Origin: Cyrtodaria siliqua
Lineage: Eukaryota; Mollusca; Bivalvia; Adapedonta; Hiatellidae
NCBI GenBank assembly: GCA_037043455.1
Contig: JAWPHD010001267.1
Span: 248,001-312,000 of the forward strand
Length of the DNA stretch: 64,000 nucleotides
Reading direction: 5' to 3'
The position numbers and the translations under genes were made by a program. The notes beneath the pieces are model-generated. The model saw only the letters and a list, made by a program, of their open reading frames with translations. It did no database searches and was not told the origin of the DNA. Of the stretch, positions 1 through 12,172 are shown piece after piece. The number at the start of each line of letters is the position of its first letter. Position 1 is the first letter of the stretch.

Positions 1-1041
1 AGATAATGTTAAAAATAAATGGCAAGTGGCTTATATGTAAAAAACAAAAGAGAAGAAAGTGGATTTTTTGCATATTCTTTAAAACATATACATATATCTA
101 TTTTTGCCTATAGATAAAGCATTTGGAGATGCAAATGACGATTTTATAAAACATTAGAGAAAATTCACATGTAAATTGTTAAAAACCTAAATATACATAG
201 CATAAAGACGGCAGTCAAACTAAAAACACAAACCCATCCTAAATGCGGCTATTTCTATACCGGAGATAGAATCACCAGAGCAGACGAGAAGACAGCGGCA
301 TCATCAAATCAAAGAACCGAAGGTACTGAGAGCATGGTGAACTATGATTTGTGCATCCATGTAATGGAAGGTTTTTTTCCAATCACGCATGACATGGATG
401 GACTGAAAATGTGTCAACTCTTCTTAATACATCAATGCATTGTTTAATGTATCTGGAACTAAGGCGATTACAACAAGATAAGGTAAGGTATATACAGGAA
501 TAAAGAAGGGAACAAAAGGAATGATTGGTTATAATGAAAATTAATCTTCGAAACGCTTCATCATCTTCACAGGTGTTAAAGTGTATCAAAAAACATCACC
601 AGTCATCACCTATCAAAGTTTGAGTCATTAGAAATGAATATAGCGTCAAAATGGTCAAGACAGCTAATTTTGCCAATTCAAGGGGAGGTAATTCATAGAC
701 CCTTTGACCAATATAGCTGAATTAAAATAGGAAACAACCTTGCCTTGATATCGACCTACTATGCAAGTATGATTAAAATCAAATGAACACGAGTATAGTC
801 AGTAGTCAGAGTGTAGCTGAAAGACAGCCATATCCCCCGCTGCACAATGATTTATAATATACAAATTTAAACATGGAATGTCACTGTAAAATGACAAAAA
901 CTCCCCGAAGCTTCCGTGTTCCAAAAAGTGTGACCTTCGACTAAAAGAACATATGTTTTAAATACAACTTGTAGTAGAGACATACAGACTACACATATAC
1001 AAAACATAACTTATAAATCTTTGTGCTCATTTGATTTTAAT
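1..1041. other. Non-coding flank, no gene seen
   Basis: AT-rich sequence with frequent stops in all six frames. The longest open frame is 68 codons (383-589, minus) and has no recognisable domain or composition. I see no RNA gene or clear repeat here. Confidence 0.6.
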
Positions 1042-1247
1042 CTCACAACTCGGAGTATCCCTGGTCTCGGGATACCGTTGTTATTTATTCTCACAACTCG
1101 GAATACCACTGGTCTCGGGATACCGTTGTAGTTCATTCTCACAACTCGGAATACCACTGGTATCGGGATACCGTTGTAGTTCATTCTCACAACTCGGAGT
1201 ACCACTGTTCTCGGGATACCGTTGTGATTTAATCTCACAACTCGGAG
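1042..1247. repeat. 48-bp minisatellite, about 4.3 copies
   Basis: A 48-bp unit beginning TCACAACTCGGAATACCACT recurs four times, followed by a partial copy. Units differ by a few substitutions (GGAGTATCC / GGAATACC / GGAGTACC). Because 48 is divisible by three, open frames run through the array on both strands (1011-1315). These are by-products of the repeat, not genes. Confidence 0.9.
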
Positions 1248-1805
1248 TGAACATGATGTTCATACTCAATTATTTCGTTGTTATATTTTTCAACCATGTA
1301 TGTGAACGCTACTGAGAATTTCACGATTCATATCACTAATTGTAATTTTTACGTGGATTTTTTTTTAAGTCGGCAAAACGTTTGTTGACAATAATCACCA
1401 AAGTCACGGTAAATTTCGTTTACTACCTTAGGCCTACACAAAAAAGTATTTTGTTTCCTGTCACCCAACCGAATCGCCGTTTTTACCCTCGACACAACAA
1501 CTTTTACCCCTTCATTTTTGTGTTGCTTTGTTGTGTTTTGGCCTTAACAGAATATAATTTAATCTGTTTTGCATGTAGTTTGAAAATTGTTGTGTAATGT
1601 ATATCTCTCAATGCTACAGTCATACGTTCGAGTCCCGCTTGTTACGCGTTTGCACATTGAATAATGTTTGACAGCTACTCACTAACGCGCGGCAGGACTG
1701 TGGTTCTACGAGTTTGTTTCAAAACAGATGAGCTCTACCTCTACCTCTACCAAATTGACGCATAGATAAAAGTCGTAAACATCTTTAAAAAAATCCCCCC
1801 ACTCT

Positions 1806-1806
<1 letters not shown>
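1248..1806. other. Non-coding spacer
   Basis: No supported gene. A 71-codon open frame (1382-1597, plus) has no recognisable features. A short GAGCTCTACCTCTACC repeat lies just before the CA microsatellite. Confidence 0.55.

Positions 1807-1852
<46 letters not shown>
1807..1852. repeat. (CA)n microsatellite, about 23 copies
   Basis: Uninterrupted CA dinucleotide run. The minus-strand open frame over it (poly Cys-Val) is an artefact. Confidence 0.97.
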
Positions 1853-1854
<2 letters not shown>

Positions 1855-2287
1855 TTGTTTTCCGACTTAAGTCTAAAAGGGGGTACATCAGACCTTTTAT
1901 GGGGGTCTATAGGTGTCCGATTTAAAATTGACAAATATTAATATTTTATTCTACATGACCAAAACATAATGAGCCTATAAAATCTTTTAGAAAAATCTCT
2001 TAAAGAAATTCATTCTGCACAGTAATACGTGCTATCCTAGGTGACATACCAGGATTAATATTAGCATATTACGTGCGAGTCCACCCTAGCTATATGGTGT
2101 TCGGAAACTTTAGACATTAACAAAATGGTTCTAGCTTCACATTTTGATTGATAGTGTTTTATATCGTGAACTGGAACAATTTTATAAATTAAGCTGTTTT
2201 AGAAAAATTCTGATGTACCCCTTTTAAGACCATTGGGCATGAATTAAACAAACTTTTTTGCCTAAAAAAATATAATTAGAATAAAAA

Positions 2288-2380
2288 AAATTGGGTTCTG
2301 CTCAGATTTAAACCCATCCCGCTCGCTTTATAATCCATAATTTTATGGGACTGCCGCTCTCCCGACTGAGCTAATAATCC
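2288..2380 (-). other. tRNA-like relic (degenerate SINE head or tRNA pseudogene)
   Basis: Read on the minus strand, this has a TAGCTCAGTCGGGAGAGC D-arm/A-box-like segment. About 45 nt further on comes a degraded B-box-like GGGTTTAAATCTGAG, and the segment ends in a T8 run resembling a Pol III terminator. The 5' and 3' acceptor arms do not pair, so a functional tRNA is unlikely. Confidence 0.4.
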
Positions 2381-2620
2381 TTTACAAATTTTGATGATCT
2401 ATAAGGTATTTATTCTAAAACAGCAGTGGTAGAGCCGCAGTTCGTTTATTTTTGTCATGTATAGTGTTGTATGGTGGCATATTTCTGCCACGATCGAGAT
2501 AGCTAGATAATTTATCGTGTATTTTTCGCGATAATGTTACTTTTTCTCTTTAATTTTAAGCAATTTTATCTAGCAAAAACTTGCTGCGATACTGCCCACT
2601 TCTGCCATCACGTTGTCACA

Positions 2621-2885
2621 ATAGTTAACGCGATAAGAATTATCTTAAACATTTGAAATTTTGTTTTCGTAATAATGTTGACTAATTATCATGAAAATTC
2701 ACGTTAGATAAGAATTATCTTAAACATTTGAAATTTTGTTTACGTAATAATGTTGACTAATTATCATGAACATTCACGTTATGAAAATTCACGTTACAGT
2801 AACGTGAATTTTCATGATATTTAGTCAACATTATTACGAAAACAAAATTTCAAATGTTTAAGATAATTCTTATCGCGTTAACTAT
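2621..2885. repeat. Near-perfect palindrome with one duplicated arm
   Basis: The left arm (about 2621-2703) and right arm (about 2803-2885) are almost exact reverse complements, starting ATAGTTAACGCGATAAGAAT. A direct duplicate of the left arm (about 2706-2790) sits between them. The centre reads ACGTTACAGTAACGT. It could extrude as a long hairpin. Confidence 0.85.
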
Positions 2886-3364
2886 AACTATCGTCTTACT
2901 AGCTAGTTAATCTTTTGTTTTCTTAATAATTCTAAATAGCCATCGCGAAAATTCACGTCTCGCGGCAGTTTAGATATCTATAAATAGACTGTTTTAAATA
3001 ACCTGGTCGGGGGTAAAAGCCGTACCGTATAGATTACCATTTATATAATTATGGGCCTATACTTTTCATACGCTGTGTAAAATATAAACGTAATCAAATT
3101 TATATCAATTATTATAAAATATAGTATATAATATATACAAAATATTAAATAAAACAATAAAAAGCTGTACCTGTCATAGTGTACAGAATATCATAAGTTC
3201 CACAACAGTTATAACTTTCCAAATAGATGGACAGACGGACGGACAGACGGACTAATATTTAGTTGCAACTTTTAAGAATACCATTAAAGGCTTAGGGATA
3301 TTTAATTCTGTATATGCGTAATTTTAATGTAATAATATTATTAGTCCCCTACCGGTGTCATTGG

Positions 3365-4760
3365 ATTCTAATAATATTATACTCAAATGTTCACCACCAT
3401 GAGACGATGTGTCCTGACTAAGAGCCGACCTTCAAGGTTAAGGTCACACATTACTTTGAATGTCATTGCTTAAAGTTTCGAGTCCGGGCTGTAGCTTTTT
3501 TATTTATCATTGTATTTCAATAATAGTATAAACAAATGTTCACCATCATAAGACGATGTGTCGCGACTAAGAACAGGGTCCCTACCGTCAAGGTCAATGT
3601 CACACATATACTTTGAAGATTGTTGAAGGTTATTGCTTATCATTTCGTGTCCAGGCTATAACTTCTTCATCTGTCATTGGATTCTAACAATATTACATGC
3701 AAATGTTCACCACTATAAGACGATGTGTCGCGACTAAAAGCCTTGTCCTTACCTTTAAGGTCAAGGTCACACATGTTTTTGAAGGGCATTGCTTAACATT
3801 TCGTGTTCACGCTATAACTTCTTTATTTATTATTGGAGTTCAATAATATTATAAACAAATTACACCAACATGAGTCGATGGATGTGTCGTGACTAAGAAC
3901 CAGGTCCCTACGTTCAAGGTTAAGGTCACACATGTATACTTACAATTTCGTGTCCGGGCTCTAAATTCTTTATTCATCATTGGATTTTGATAATATTATA
4001 CAAAAATGTTCACCACTATGAGATGATTTGTAGCGACTAAGAGCCAGGTAATTACCTTCAGCGTCAATGTCATGCACCTATCAATGTTTTGCCCGAGCGG
4101 GGTTGGGGGAGGGGGGGGGGGGGCTGATAATGGGGATTTAGACAATTTGTAAAATTTGGTGTCTAAATCCCACCCCTGCAGCAATTTTTTTTTGTCTAAT
4201 TCCCCAGGGTGGGAGTTGGTGGAGGGTGATTTTCGGCACCAGGTTTCAAAATCCAGCCAAGTCTATTTTCCGGGAGGCGGTCTTGCGGGGCCGATCTAAA
4301 TCCCGCCTGTCGGGAATCACCATCTGTCTAAAGTCCCGTATATGCACCCCACTTCCCTCACCCCCGGTGGGGCAAAACATTGATAGGTGCATGACACATA
4401 TACTATGAAGTTATTGCTACAACATCGTGTCCGGGTTATATATTCTTTGTCTATCAATGGATTGCAATAATAATATACACGTATGTTCACCTCAGTGAGA
4501 AGATGTGTTGTGATAAAGGCAATGTGCTTACCATCAAGGTATCAAGGTCAACATTATGGTCACATTTAAACGTCGAAGGTTATTGCTGTAATTTGGTGTT
4601 CGGGATGTATATTCTTAATCTATCATTGGATTGTAATAATGTTATACAAATATGTTTACACCATGAGATAATTTGTCGCAACCAACAAAAATATCTACCC
4701 TCAAGTTCAAGGTCACACATACATTTTGAAAGTTTTTGCTATAAATAACATTAACCTTCA
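3365..4760. repeat. Diverged ~150-170-bp tandem array, about 7 units
   Basis: Units share TTCACCACNATGAGACGATG, a 'gtcgcgactaagagccaggtc' type segment and a 'caaggtcaaggtcacacat' type segment. The TTCACC anchor recurs near 3391, 3540, 3706, 3862, 4010, 4487 and 4658. The long gap between the fifth and sixth units is explained by the inserted MITE at 4069-4395. Open frames here are incidental. Confidence 0.85.
4069..4395. mobile_element. 327-bp MITE-like insertion inside the tandem array
   Basis: Inverted ends of about 33 bp (GTCATGCACCTATCAATG... at the left, its reverse complement at the right) flank a G/C-tract-rich core with a G run near 4108-4122. It interrupts one unit of the ~155-bp array. 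Two short open frames on opposite strands both encode GQNIDRCMT because each reads one end of the inverted repeat. Confidence 0.75.
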
Positions 4761-5364
4761 GGCTCAACCCAGTAGGAAGCATTGCCTTGTTACTTTTGGC
4801 TTAATCTTATGATAATAGTATTAAATAATTCTTATTTTTTATATGATTAAATTAAGTGGAATAATAAACGTTGCTGCAAGGCACGGTACGGTAAGGGAAA
4901 TGTTTTGTAATATTTACACCATAGAAACATTGTTTATATATATTATAACATAACATGTTTATTTTTAGATTTAAATATAATTACATCTGTTTTATCATAA
5001 ATTATATAAACAATATTATACATATCATTGATCAACTTTCATAGACATTATTAACCATTATACTTTCCATGCCAGAGCACAGAGCATTTCGATAGTTTTA
5101 GTTATAGTACGGACTGTATGGTACGGCTTTTACCCCAACTGGATACGGGTATCGAACTATTCGGGATAAGAAACTATCATAGTGGCAGAAGTAGGTATCA
5201 TCGTGGCATTTAACATCATAAGTTAATGACATTTAGATGGTTTTATCTGACAAAGTGAATACGATTTTCGTGAAAATTCATTATTATCTTGAAAAATTCA
5301 TGCTACTATCTCGAAATAATCGTGATAATTATCTAGGTATCTAGTGGCAGAAATATGCCACCAT

Positions 5365-5731
5365 AGTGTTGACTATCGAAAAGATAAGAGAAACAGAAAC
5401 GAGCATTGTAAAATTAGAAACAAACCATATCCGTGTGTTCCCTTTGAACAGGATTTCGTTTAACTGAAATATGTTTATTTAAGACATTGTATTCCGCTTA
5501 AAGGAGAATATAGTTCGAAATTAAGAAATTATTTTAGGCAAAACGTATACATATTTATGATAAATATATATTTTTATTTTCTAATTAAAGTAGCGACAAG
5601 ACGCAGGGGATATTTGAAACAGAGTATTTTATCAATATTGTCAATTATATTTATTCTTCAGTATTATTGCTCTTCTGTAAGCATTATTTTATAACAACAA
5701 GCCTGTTTTCTCTTCTGTAAACATTATTTTA
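5365..5731. other. Non-coding spacer
   Basis: AT-rich. No gene, RNA or repeat was recognised. Confidence 0.6.
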
Positions 5732-8700
5732 TTGATACCAAAAAAACATAGTTCAATTGCAAACACGTCACCAACACGTCATTTTAAACACGAGAAAAAA
5801 AACTGAAACACAAAATTACGGCTTTTATAAACACAATTGGACTAAAACGCACAAAACCTATGTAAAAAAACTATGGAAAACATATTTAAGAGCTTATTTT
5901 ACCAATTGTTATCGGAAAAGTGTCACTATGTACAAATCTGAACGAGTCCTAATTATTGCACGCATCTCTTATAGGTATTATACCACTAATTATTTTCCCC
6001 ATAGACACCAATGTTAAAGTGTCACATATCAATGATTTGCTGCAAATTCAACTCAAGTATGGATAATGCAGCAGTGTAATGTTCATATAGAAAACTATTT
6101 TTCCACTTGAAAAATCACCAGAAAACGTGTGGTCACAAGACATGTAAGAAAGTTCTTGTTTGTTTACTAAACAGGTCAAGGGTACAGCTGTTTTTATTGA
6201 TCGACTGTTTTCATTGCTCACAAAGTGTAAGCATAGAGTCGAAATTTCGAAAATGTTCATCAGTGATCCAGTAAAACCTATAAATACGCTTCTTATACAT
6301 ATAACCACAAAATCGAATAGAAATGGGCAGTTTTCCCCTACTTATAATGCCCGTTTCCATCGAAAAAGGAGGGATTACTTTTTATTATAGGAACTACATT
6401 CGACTACACCATGACTACACCTCGGAGGTTTACATGTAATTGGTGGTGGTAAACCTATAAGAGGAGAAAACATGTTCAGATGTTTCTTAAATGAGGATTT
6501 TGTGTTGTCACTTAAAAACACCTACTTCATGCAAATCGAATGATTGTTTGCCGATATATGGTCTTGTGAATACCAAGGACAATAGTCTGAAATTGACAAA
6601 AGTCAGAGATATTTTTTTTAATTTTACACTATCTGAATTGTCATACCAAACGGCACTTCTTGTAAATACACCATACTAAATAGATCAAATGTTTAGAACA
6701 TTCAATGGACATAAATAAAATATGCATTTTAGGTACAATTAGGACGATGAATATGCCAATTTATGTCGATTTTCATGCCAAAATTGATTTTTCAGTCAAA
6801 TTCTTCAAAATTGGTGGTACCATACCTGATTATAGTAGCGAATACGAGCTTAATAATGCCAAAAATACCGCTAAAATCAGAATTGATACTAGCTGAACGC
6901 TACCAAGTCGAGTTTGAATGATAATGAATAATATTTTACCTTTTACACAAATCTTCATTTTTCACAGTATCCTATTTTAGGCGGGTAGGGGAATGATTTA
7001 GTGGTTTCATGCCTACCAAACCTGTTGTCAGGCAGATTTAATTCATGAAAACATGTTGCAAACATGCAACTCTACATGTTGATACCAAAAAGACATAGTT
7101 CAACTGCAAACACTTCACCAATACGTCATTTTAAACACGAACAAAAATGAAACTCAAAATTACGGCTTTTATAGACAAAATTGGACTAAAAACGCTCAAA
7201 ACCTATATAATAAACTATTGAAAACTTATTTCTGAGCTTATTTTACTAACTGTAATCGGAAAAGTGTCCCTAGGTACGAATCTGAGCGAGTCCTAATTAC
7301 TACACGCATCTCTTATAGGTATGAAAGCACTAATTATTTTCCCCATAGACACCAATGTTAAAGTGTCACTTTTTAATGATTTGCTGCAAATTTAACTCAA
7401 ATAGCAGTGTAATGTTCATATAGAAAACTATTTTTCCACTTGAAAAATCACCAGAAAACGTGGGGTCACAAGACATGTAAGAAAGTTCTTGTTCTTGTTT
7501 GTTTACTAAACAGGTCAAGGGTACAGCTGTTTTTATTGATCGACTGTTTTCATTGCTCACAAAGTGTAAGCATAGAGTCGAAATTTCGAAAAAGTTCATC
7601 AGTGATCCAGTAAAACCTATTAATACGCTTCTTATACATATAACCACAAAATCGAATAGAATGGGCAGTTTTCCCCTACTTATAATGCCCGTTTCCATCG
7701 AAAAAGGAGAGATTACTTTTTATTATAGGAACTACATTCGACTACACCTCTACACCTCGGTGGTTTACATGTAATTGGTGGTGGTAAACCTATAAGAGGA
7801 GAAAACATGTTCAGATGTTTTTTAAATGAGGATTTTGTGTTGTCACTTAAAAACACCTACTTCATGCAAATCGAATGATTATTTGCCGAGATATGGTCTT
7901 GTGAATACCAAGGACAATAGTCTGAAATTGACAAAAGTCAGAGATATTTTTTTTAATTTTACACTATCTGAATTGTCATACCAAACGGCACTTCTTGTCA
8001 ATACACCATACTAAATAGATCAAATGTTTAGAACATTCAATGGACATAAATGAAATATGCATTTTAGGTACAATTAGGACGATGAATATGCCAATTTATG
8101 TCGATTTTCATGCCAAAATTGATTTTTCAGTCAAATTCTTCAAAATTGGTGGTACCATACCTGATTATAGTAGCGAATACGAGCTTAATAATGCCAAAAA
8201 TACCGCTAAAATCAGAATTGATACTAGCTGAACGCTACCAAGTCGAGTTTGAATGATAATGAATAATATTTTACCTTTTACACAAATCTTCATTTTTCAC
8301 AGTATCCTATTTTAGGCGGGTAGGGGAAAGATTTAGTTGTTTCATGCCTACCAAACCTGTTGTCATGCAGATTTAATTCATGAAAACATGTTGCAAACAT
8401 GCAACCCTACATGTTGATACCAAAAAGACATAGTTCAACTGCAAACACTTCACCAATACGTCATTTTAAACACGAAAAAAAATGAAACTCAAAATTACGG
8501 CTTTTATAGACAAAATTGGACTAAAAACGCTCAAAACCTATGTAATAAACTATGGAAAACTTATTTCTGAGCTTATTTTACCAACTGTAATCGGAAAAGT
8601 GTCCCTAGGTACGAATCTGAGCGAGTTCTAATTACTACACGCATCTCTTATAGGTATGAAAGCACTAATTATTTTCCCCATAGACACCAATGTTAAAGTG

Positions 8701-10452
8701 TCACATATTAATGATTTGCTGCAAATTTAACTCAAGTAGCAGTGTAATGTTCATATAGAAAACTATTTTTCCACTTGAAAAATCACCATAAAAAACGTGG
8801 GGTCACAAGACATGTAAGAAAGTTCTTGTTTGTTTACTAAACAGGTCAAGGGTACAGCTGTTTTTATTGATCGACTGTTTTCATTGCTCACAATGTAAGC
8901 ATAGAGTCGAAATTTCGAAAATGTTCATCAGTGATCCAGTAAAACCTATTAATACGCTTCTTATACATATAACCACAAAATCGAATAGAAATGGGCAGTT
9001 TTCCCCTACTGATAATGCCCGTTTCCATCGAAAAAGGAGGGATTACTTTTTATTATAGGAACTACATTCGACTACACCTCTACACCTCGGAGGTTTACAT
9101 GTAATTGGTGGTGGTAAACCTATAAGAGGAGAAAACATGTTCAGATGTTTCTTAAATGAGGATTTTGTGTTGTCACTTAAAAACACCTACTTCATGCAAA
9201 TCGAATGATTATTTGCCGAGATATGGTCTTGTGAATACCAAGGACAATAATCTGAAATTGACAAAAGTCAGAGATATTTTTTTTAATTTTACACTATCTG
9301 AATTGTCATACCAAACGGCACTTCTTGTCAATACACCATACTAAATAGATCAAATGTTTAGAACATTCAATGGACATAAATAAAATATGCATTTTAGGTA
9401 CAATTAGGACGATGAATATGCCAATTTATGTCGATTTTCATGCCAAAATTGATTTTTCAGTCAAATTCTTCAAAATTGGTGGTACCATACCTGATTATAG
9501 TAGCGAATACGAGCTTAATAATGCCAAAAATACCGCTAAAATCAGAATTGATACTAGCTGAACGCTACCAAGTCGAGTTTGAATGATAATGAATAATATT
9601 TTACCTTTTACACAAATCTTCATTTTTCACAGTATCCTATTTTAGGCGGGTAGGGGAAAGATTTAGTGGTTTCATGCCTACCAAACCTGTTGTCATGCAG
9701 ATTTAATTCATGAAAACATGTTGCAAACATGCAACCCTATATGTTGATACCAGAAAGACATAGTTCAACTGCAAACACTTCACCAATACGTCATTTTAAA
9801 CACGAAAAAAAATGAAACTCAAAATTACGGCTTTTATAGACAAAATTGGACTAAAAACGCTCAAAACCTATGTAATAAACTATGGAAAACTTATTTCTGA
9901 GCTTATTTTACCAACTGTAATCGGAAAAGTGTCCCTAGGTACGAATCTGAGCGAGTTCTAATTACTACACGCATCTCTTATAGGTATGAAAGCACTAATT
10001 ATTTTCCCCATAGACACCAATGTTAAAGTGTCACATATTAATGATTTGCTGCAAATTTAACTCAAGTAGCAGTGTAATGTTCATATAGAAAACTATTTTT
10101 CCACTTGAAAAATCACCAGAAAACGTGGGGTCACAAGACATGTAAGAAAGTTCTTGTTTGTTTACTAAACAGGTCAAGGGTACAGCTGTTTTTATTGATC
10201 GACTGTTTTCATTGCTCACAAAGTGTAAGCATAGAGTCGAAATTTCGAAAATGTTCATCAGTGATCCAGTAAAACCTATTAATACGCTTCTTATACATAT
10301 AACCACAAAATCGAATAGAAATGGGCAGTTTTCCCCTATTTATAATGCCCGTTTCCATCGAAAAAGGAGAGATTACTTTTTATTATAGGAACTACATTCG
10401 ACTACACCTCTACACCTCGGAGGTTTACATGTAATTGGTGGTGGTAAACCTC
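5732..10452. repeat. 1.33-kb tandem repeat, 3.5 copies
   Basis: Units start at TTGATACC near 5732, 7079, 8414 and 9744, with lengths of about 1347, 1335 and 1330 bp and a final 709-bp partial unit. They differ by scattered substitutions and small indels; units 2-4 are closest. Each full unit repeats the same set of 60-110 codon open frames on both strands (for example near 6160, 6491 and 6705). Because the DNA itself is nearly identical, conservation of these frames says nothing about coding. I recognise no domain in any of them. It is either a macrosatellite or a recent local amplification. Confidence 0.9.
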
Positions 10453-12172
10453 ATAAACGATTGCAGCCTATGGCCATTGACGACAGTGAGCGCATTCCAA
10501 TTATCGTATAACCCGGTTGTTTACGATCTAACACCGTTTTCTTTATAACTTCATTATCTAATCCCGCGATTTAGTGCTTCTCTTCACGCCAAAAAGAGCT
10601 GCTTTAATTTTGAGGGAAATAATGCAGATTCTTCCAGGAAGTTTTTTCACCACTTCCAAGTGCGGGTCTACGCTTCGAAGATGCGGCGTCAGTGTGTCTG
10701 TTTCCTTATATTTCAATTCGTCTGCTTTACATATGTATTGCTTCAATATAAAACCGTGGCAAAACTAGACAAACCGTTTATTACATTGCTAACTTACAAT
10801 TTTCAGTTCTATATACAGGTACCATAGAAATGCTCTCCATGGGGCAAATGAAGACAGAATATTTCCTCCGTGTGCTCACAAGTCGTCACCAACAATGAAG
10901 CTGAACTGAAAACAAAAGTAGATGCAAAAGTCTAACAGGAAGTGATGTATTCACAGAACGCAGTCATTCGCAACATATCGTACGCAGCGGGATCACGAAG
11001 AATGACGGGATTGCCCGAGTTTTCACGATTGAGACGCAATCAATCAAAAAACAAACATTTAGGTAGTACATTTGATAAAATAATTCAGTGTGGAAATAAA
11101 TTTTATTTCATCATGGTTATCAATGAAATAGTGATGTTTCATACGTGTGAAATATTGTTTTACTTTTTAACTGCCGGAAAAACACCTCTTCTTTCTTTTT
11201 TTTTAAAGAAAATACCTGTTTAGTTTATATCATTTGCTAGGAAATGGTCTAACTAAGAATATGCTCAGTGTTTTTGTAAATTGTCAAGTATTATACATAT
11301 TGTTGTCATTTACAGTGCAAATATTCGTTTGCCTTTTTTTCAAAACTACTTTTGTCAGAAAGTTGGTATGACATGTCATTGGACTTTACATAACTTAACT
11401 AAGGAAATGAGTCGTAGTTTATTGAATACGGTTAAGTATTTTAGAAGTTATGGTGAATTCAAAATAGCAATTTTACCATACAGAGCCGGTGGCTTCGCCG
11501 AACATATATTTGTTCTGTAATAACTTTGATTATAAGGCATGAACTAAAAAGGGCATGTATTATGTTATCGTGAATAACAAATTTCATTTCATATCGAGGT
11601 CGTCATTAGTTTCACTCATTCTTCGCATTCGAGGAAATATAAAGTTTCCTCACTTATTGATGAAATAAAATGTTATGCACTCCAAAACAACAAATATCCT
11701 CTATATATTTCTTTTTATTCATACAGTAATACCTCTAAGTTTACTTAATTTTAATAAAACATTTTATCATTAACTGTGTACAGTTTTTAACAAAAAATAA
11801 TTCTTACACATTTAAAGGGAATAATATCTTTCTTTTTTTCTTCATGTTTTTAAAACCCATCAGTTGTATCATTTGTTATTATACAAATAGATGCTTATTG
11901 GGGAAAAAAGAAAGAAAGGAATGAAAATGCAGTCGTGGAGGCTTGAACAAGCCATCTAGAAGCAGCAGTCCTGCACTGACTTCCGGTTGGAAGAATACTT
12001 GGATTTTCACTAATTATGTCGGGTTTCTCGTCAACTGCATATAAAATGACTGACTAAAATAAACTTCTGAATGTTCAAGTACAATATACTTATACATGAT
12101 GAATTGTGTTCGACAACTTTATTGTGACCGTTTCCTAGACGAAGAAGGGATCAGCAGAGCTTATGCCGTGGT
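10453..12172. other. Non-coding region, no supported gene
   Basis: The 1.33-kb repeat stops abruptly at 10452. Open frames of 62-93 codons (10558-10746 minus, 10942-11223 plus, 11281-11520 plus) overlap or lack recognisable domains. A decayed exon near 10.55-11.08 kb cannot be excluded. A GTCCGTCCGT run at about 12178-12205 introduces the next repeat. Confidence 0.5.

Larger units (their letters stand above)
2471..5364. mobile_element. Candidate non-autonomous fold-back element with tandem core
   Basis: The ends are inverted copies sharing TGGTGGCATATTTCTGCC, followed by diverged similarity (TAGATAATT.ATC) and a second inverted match further in (2588-2612 against 5175-5200). The octamer TAGTGTTG abuts the left end (2462-2469) and the right end (5364-5371), a plausible 8-bp target duplication. 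Inside lie a 265-bp palindrome, a ~155-bp tandem array and a nested MITE. No coding capacity is visible. The arrangement of inverted ends around a ~155-bp tandem core recalls bivalve pearl-type elements, which is inference only. Confidence 0.5.

Noticed and set aside
1011..1315. Open frames on both strands over the 48-bp repeat
   Set aside because: The unit is a multiple of three and stop-free in several frames; not coding.
1620..1650. Possible Pol III B box (CGTTCGAGTCCCG)
   Set aside because: No A box at suitable distance upstream and no tRNA fold.
2288..2380. Functional tRNA gene on the minus strand
   Set aside because: Acceptor arms do not pair and the B box is degenerate; kept only as a relic.
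3996..4408. Two frames both encoding GQNIDRCMT
   Set aside because: Both read the MITE terminal inverted repeat from opposite ends.
5757..10388. Repeated 62-110-codon frames in the 1.33-kb units as genes
   Set aside because: They persist because the DNA units are nearly identical; both strands are open and no domain is recognised.
11930..11990. tRNA-like B box (TGTTCAAGCCTCC, minus strand)
   Set aside because: No matching A box or cloverleaf.
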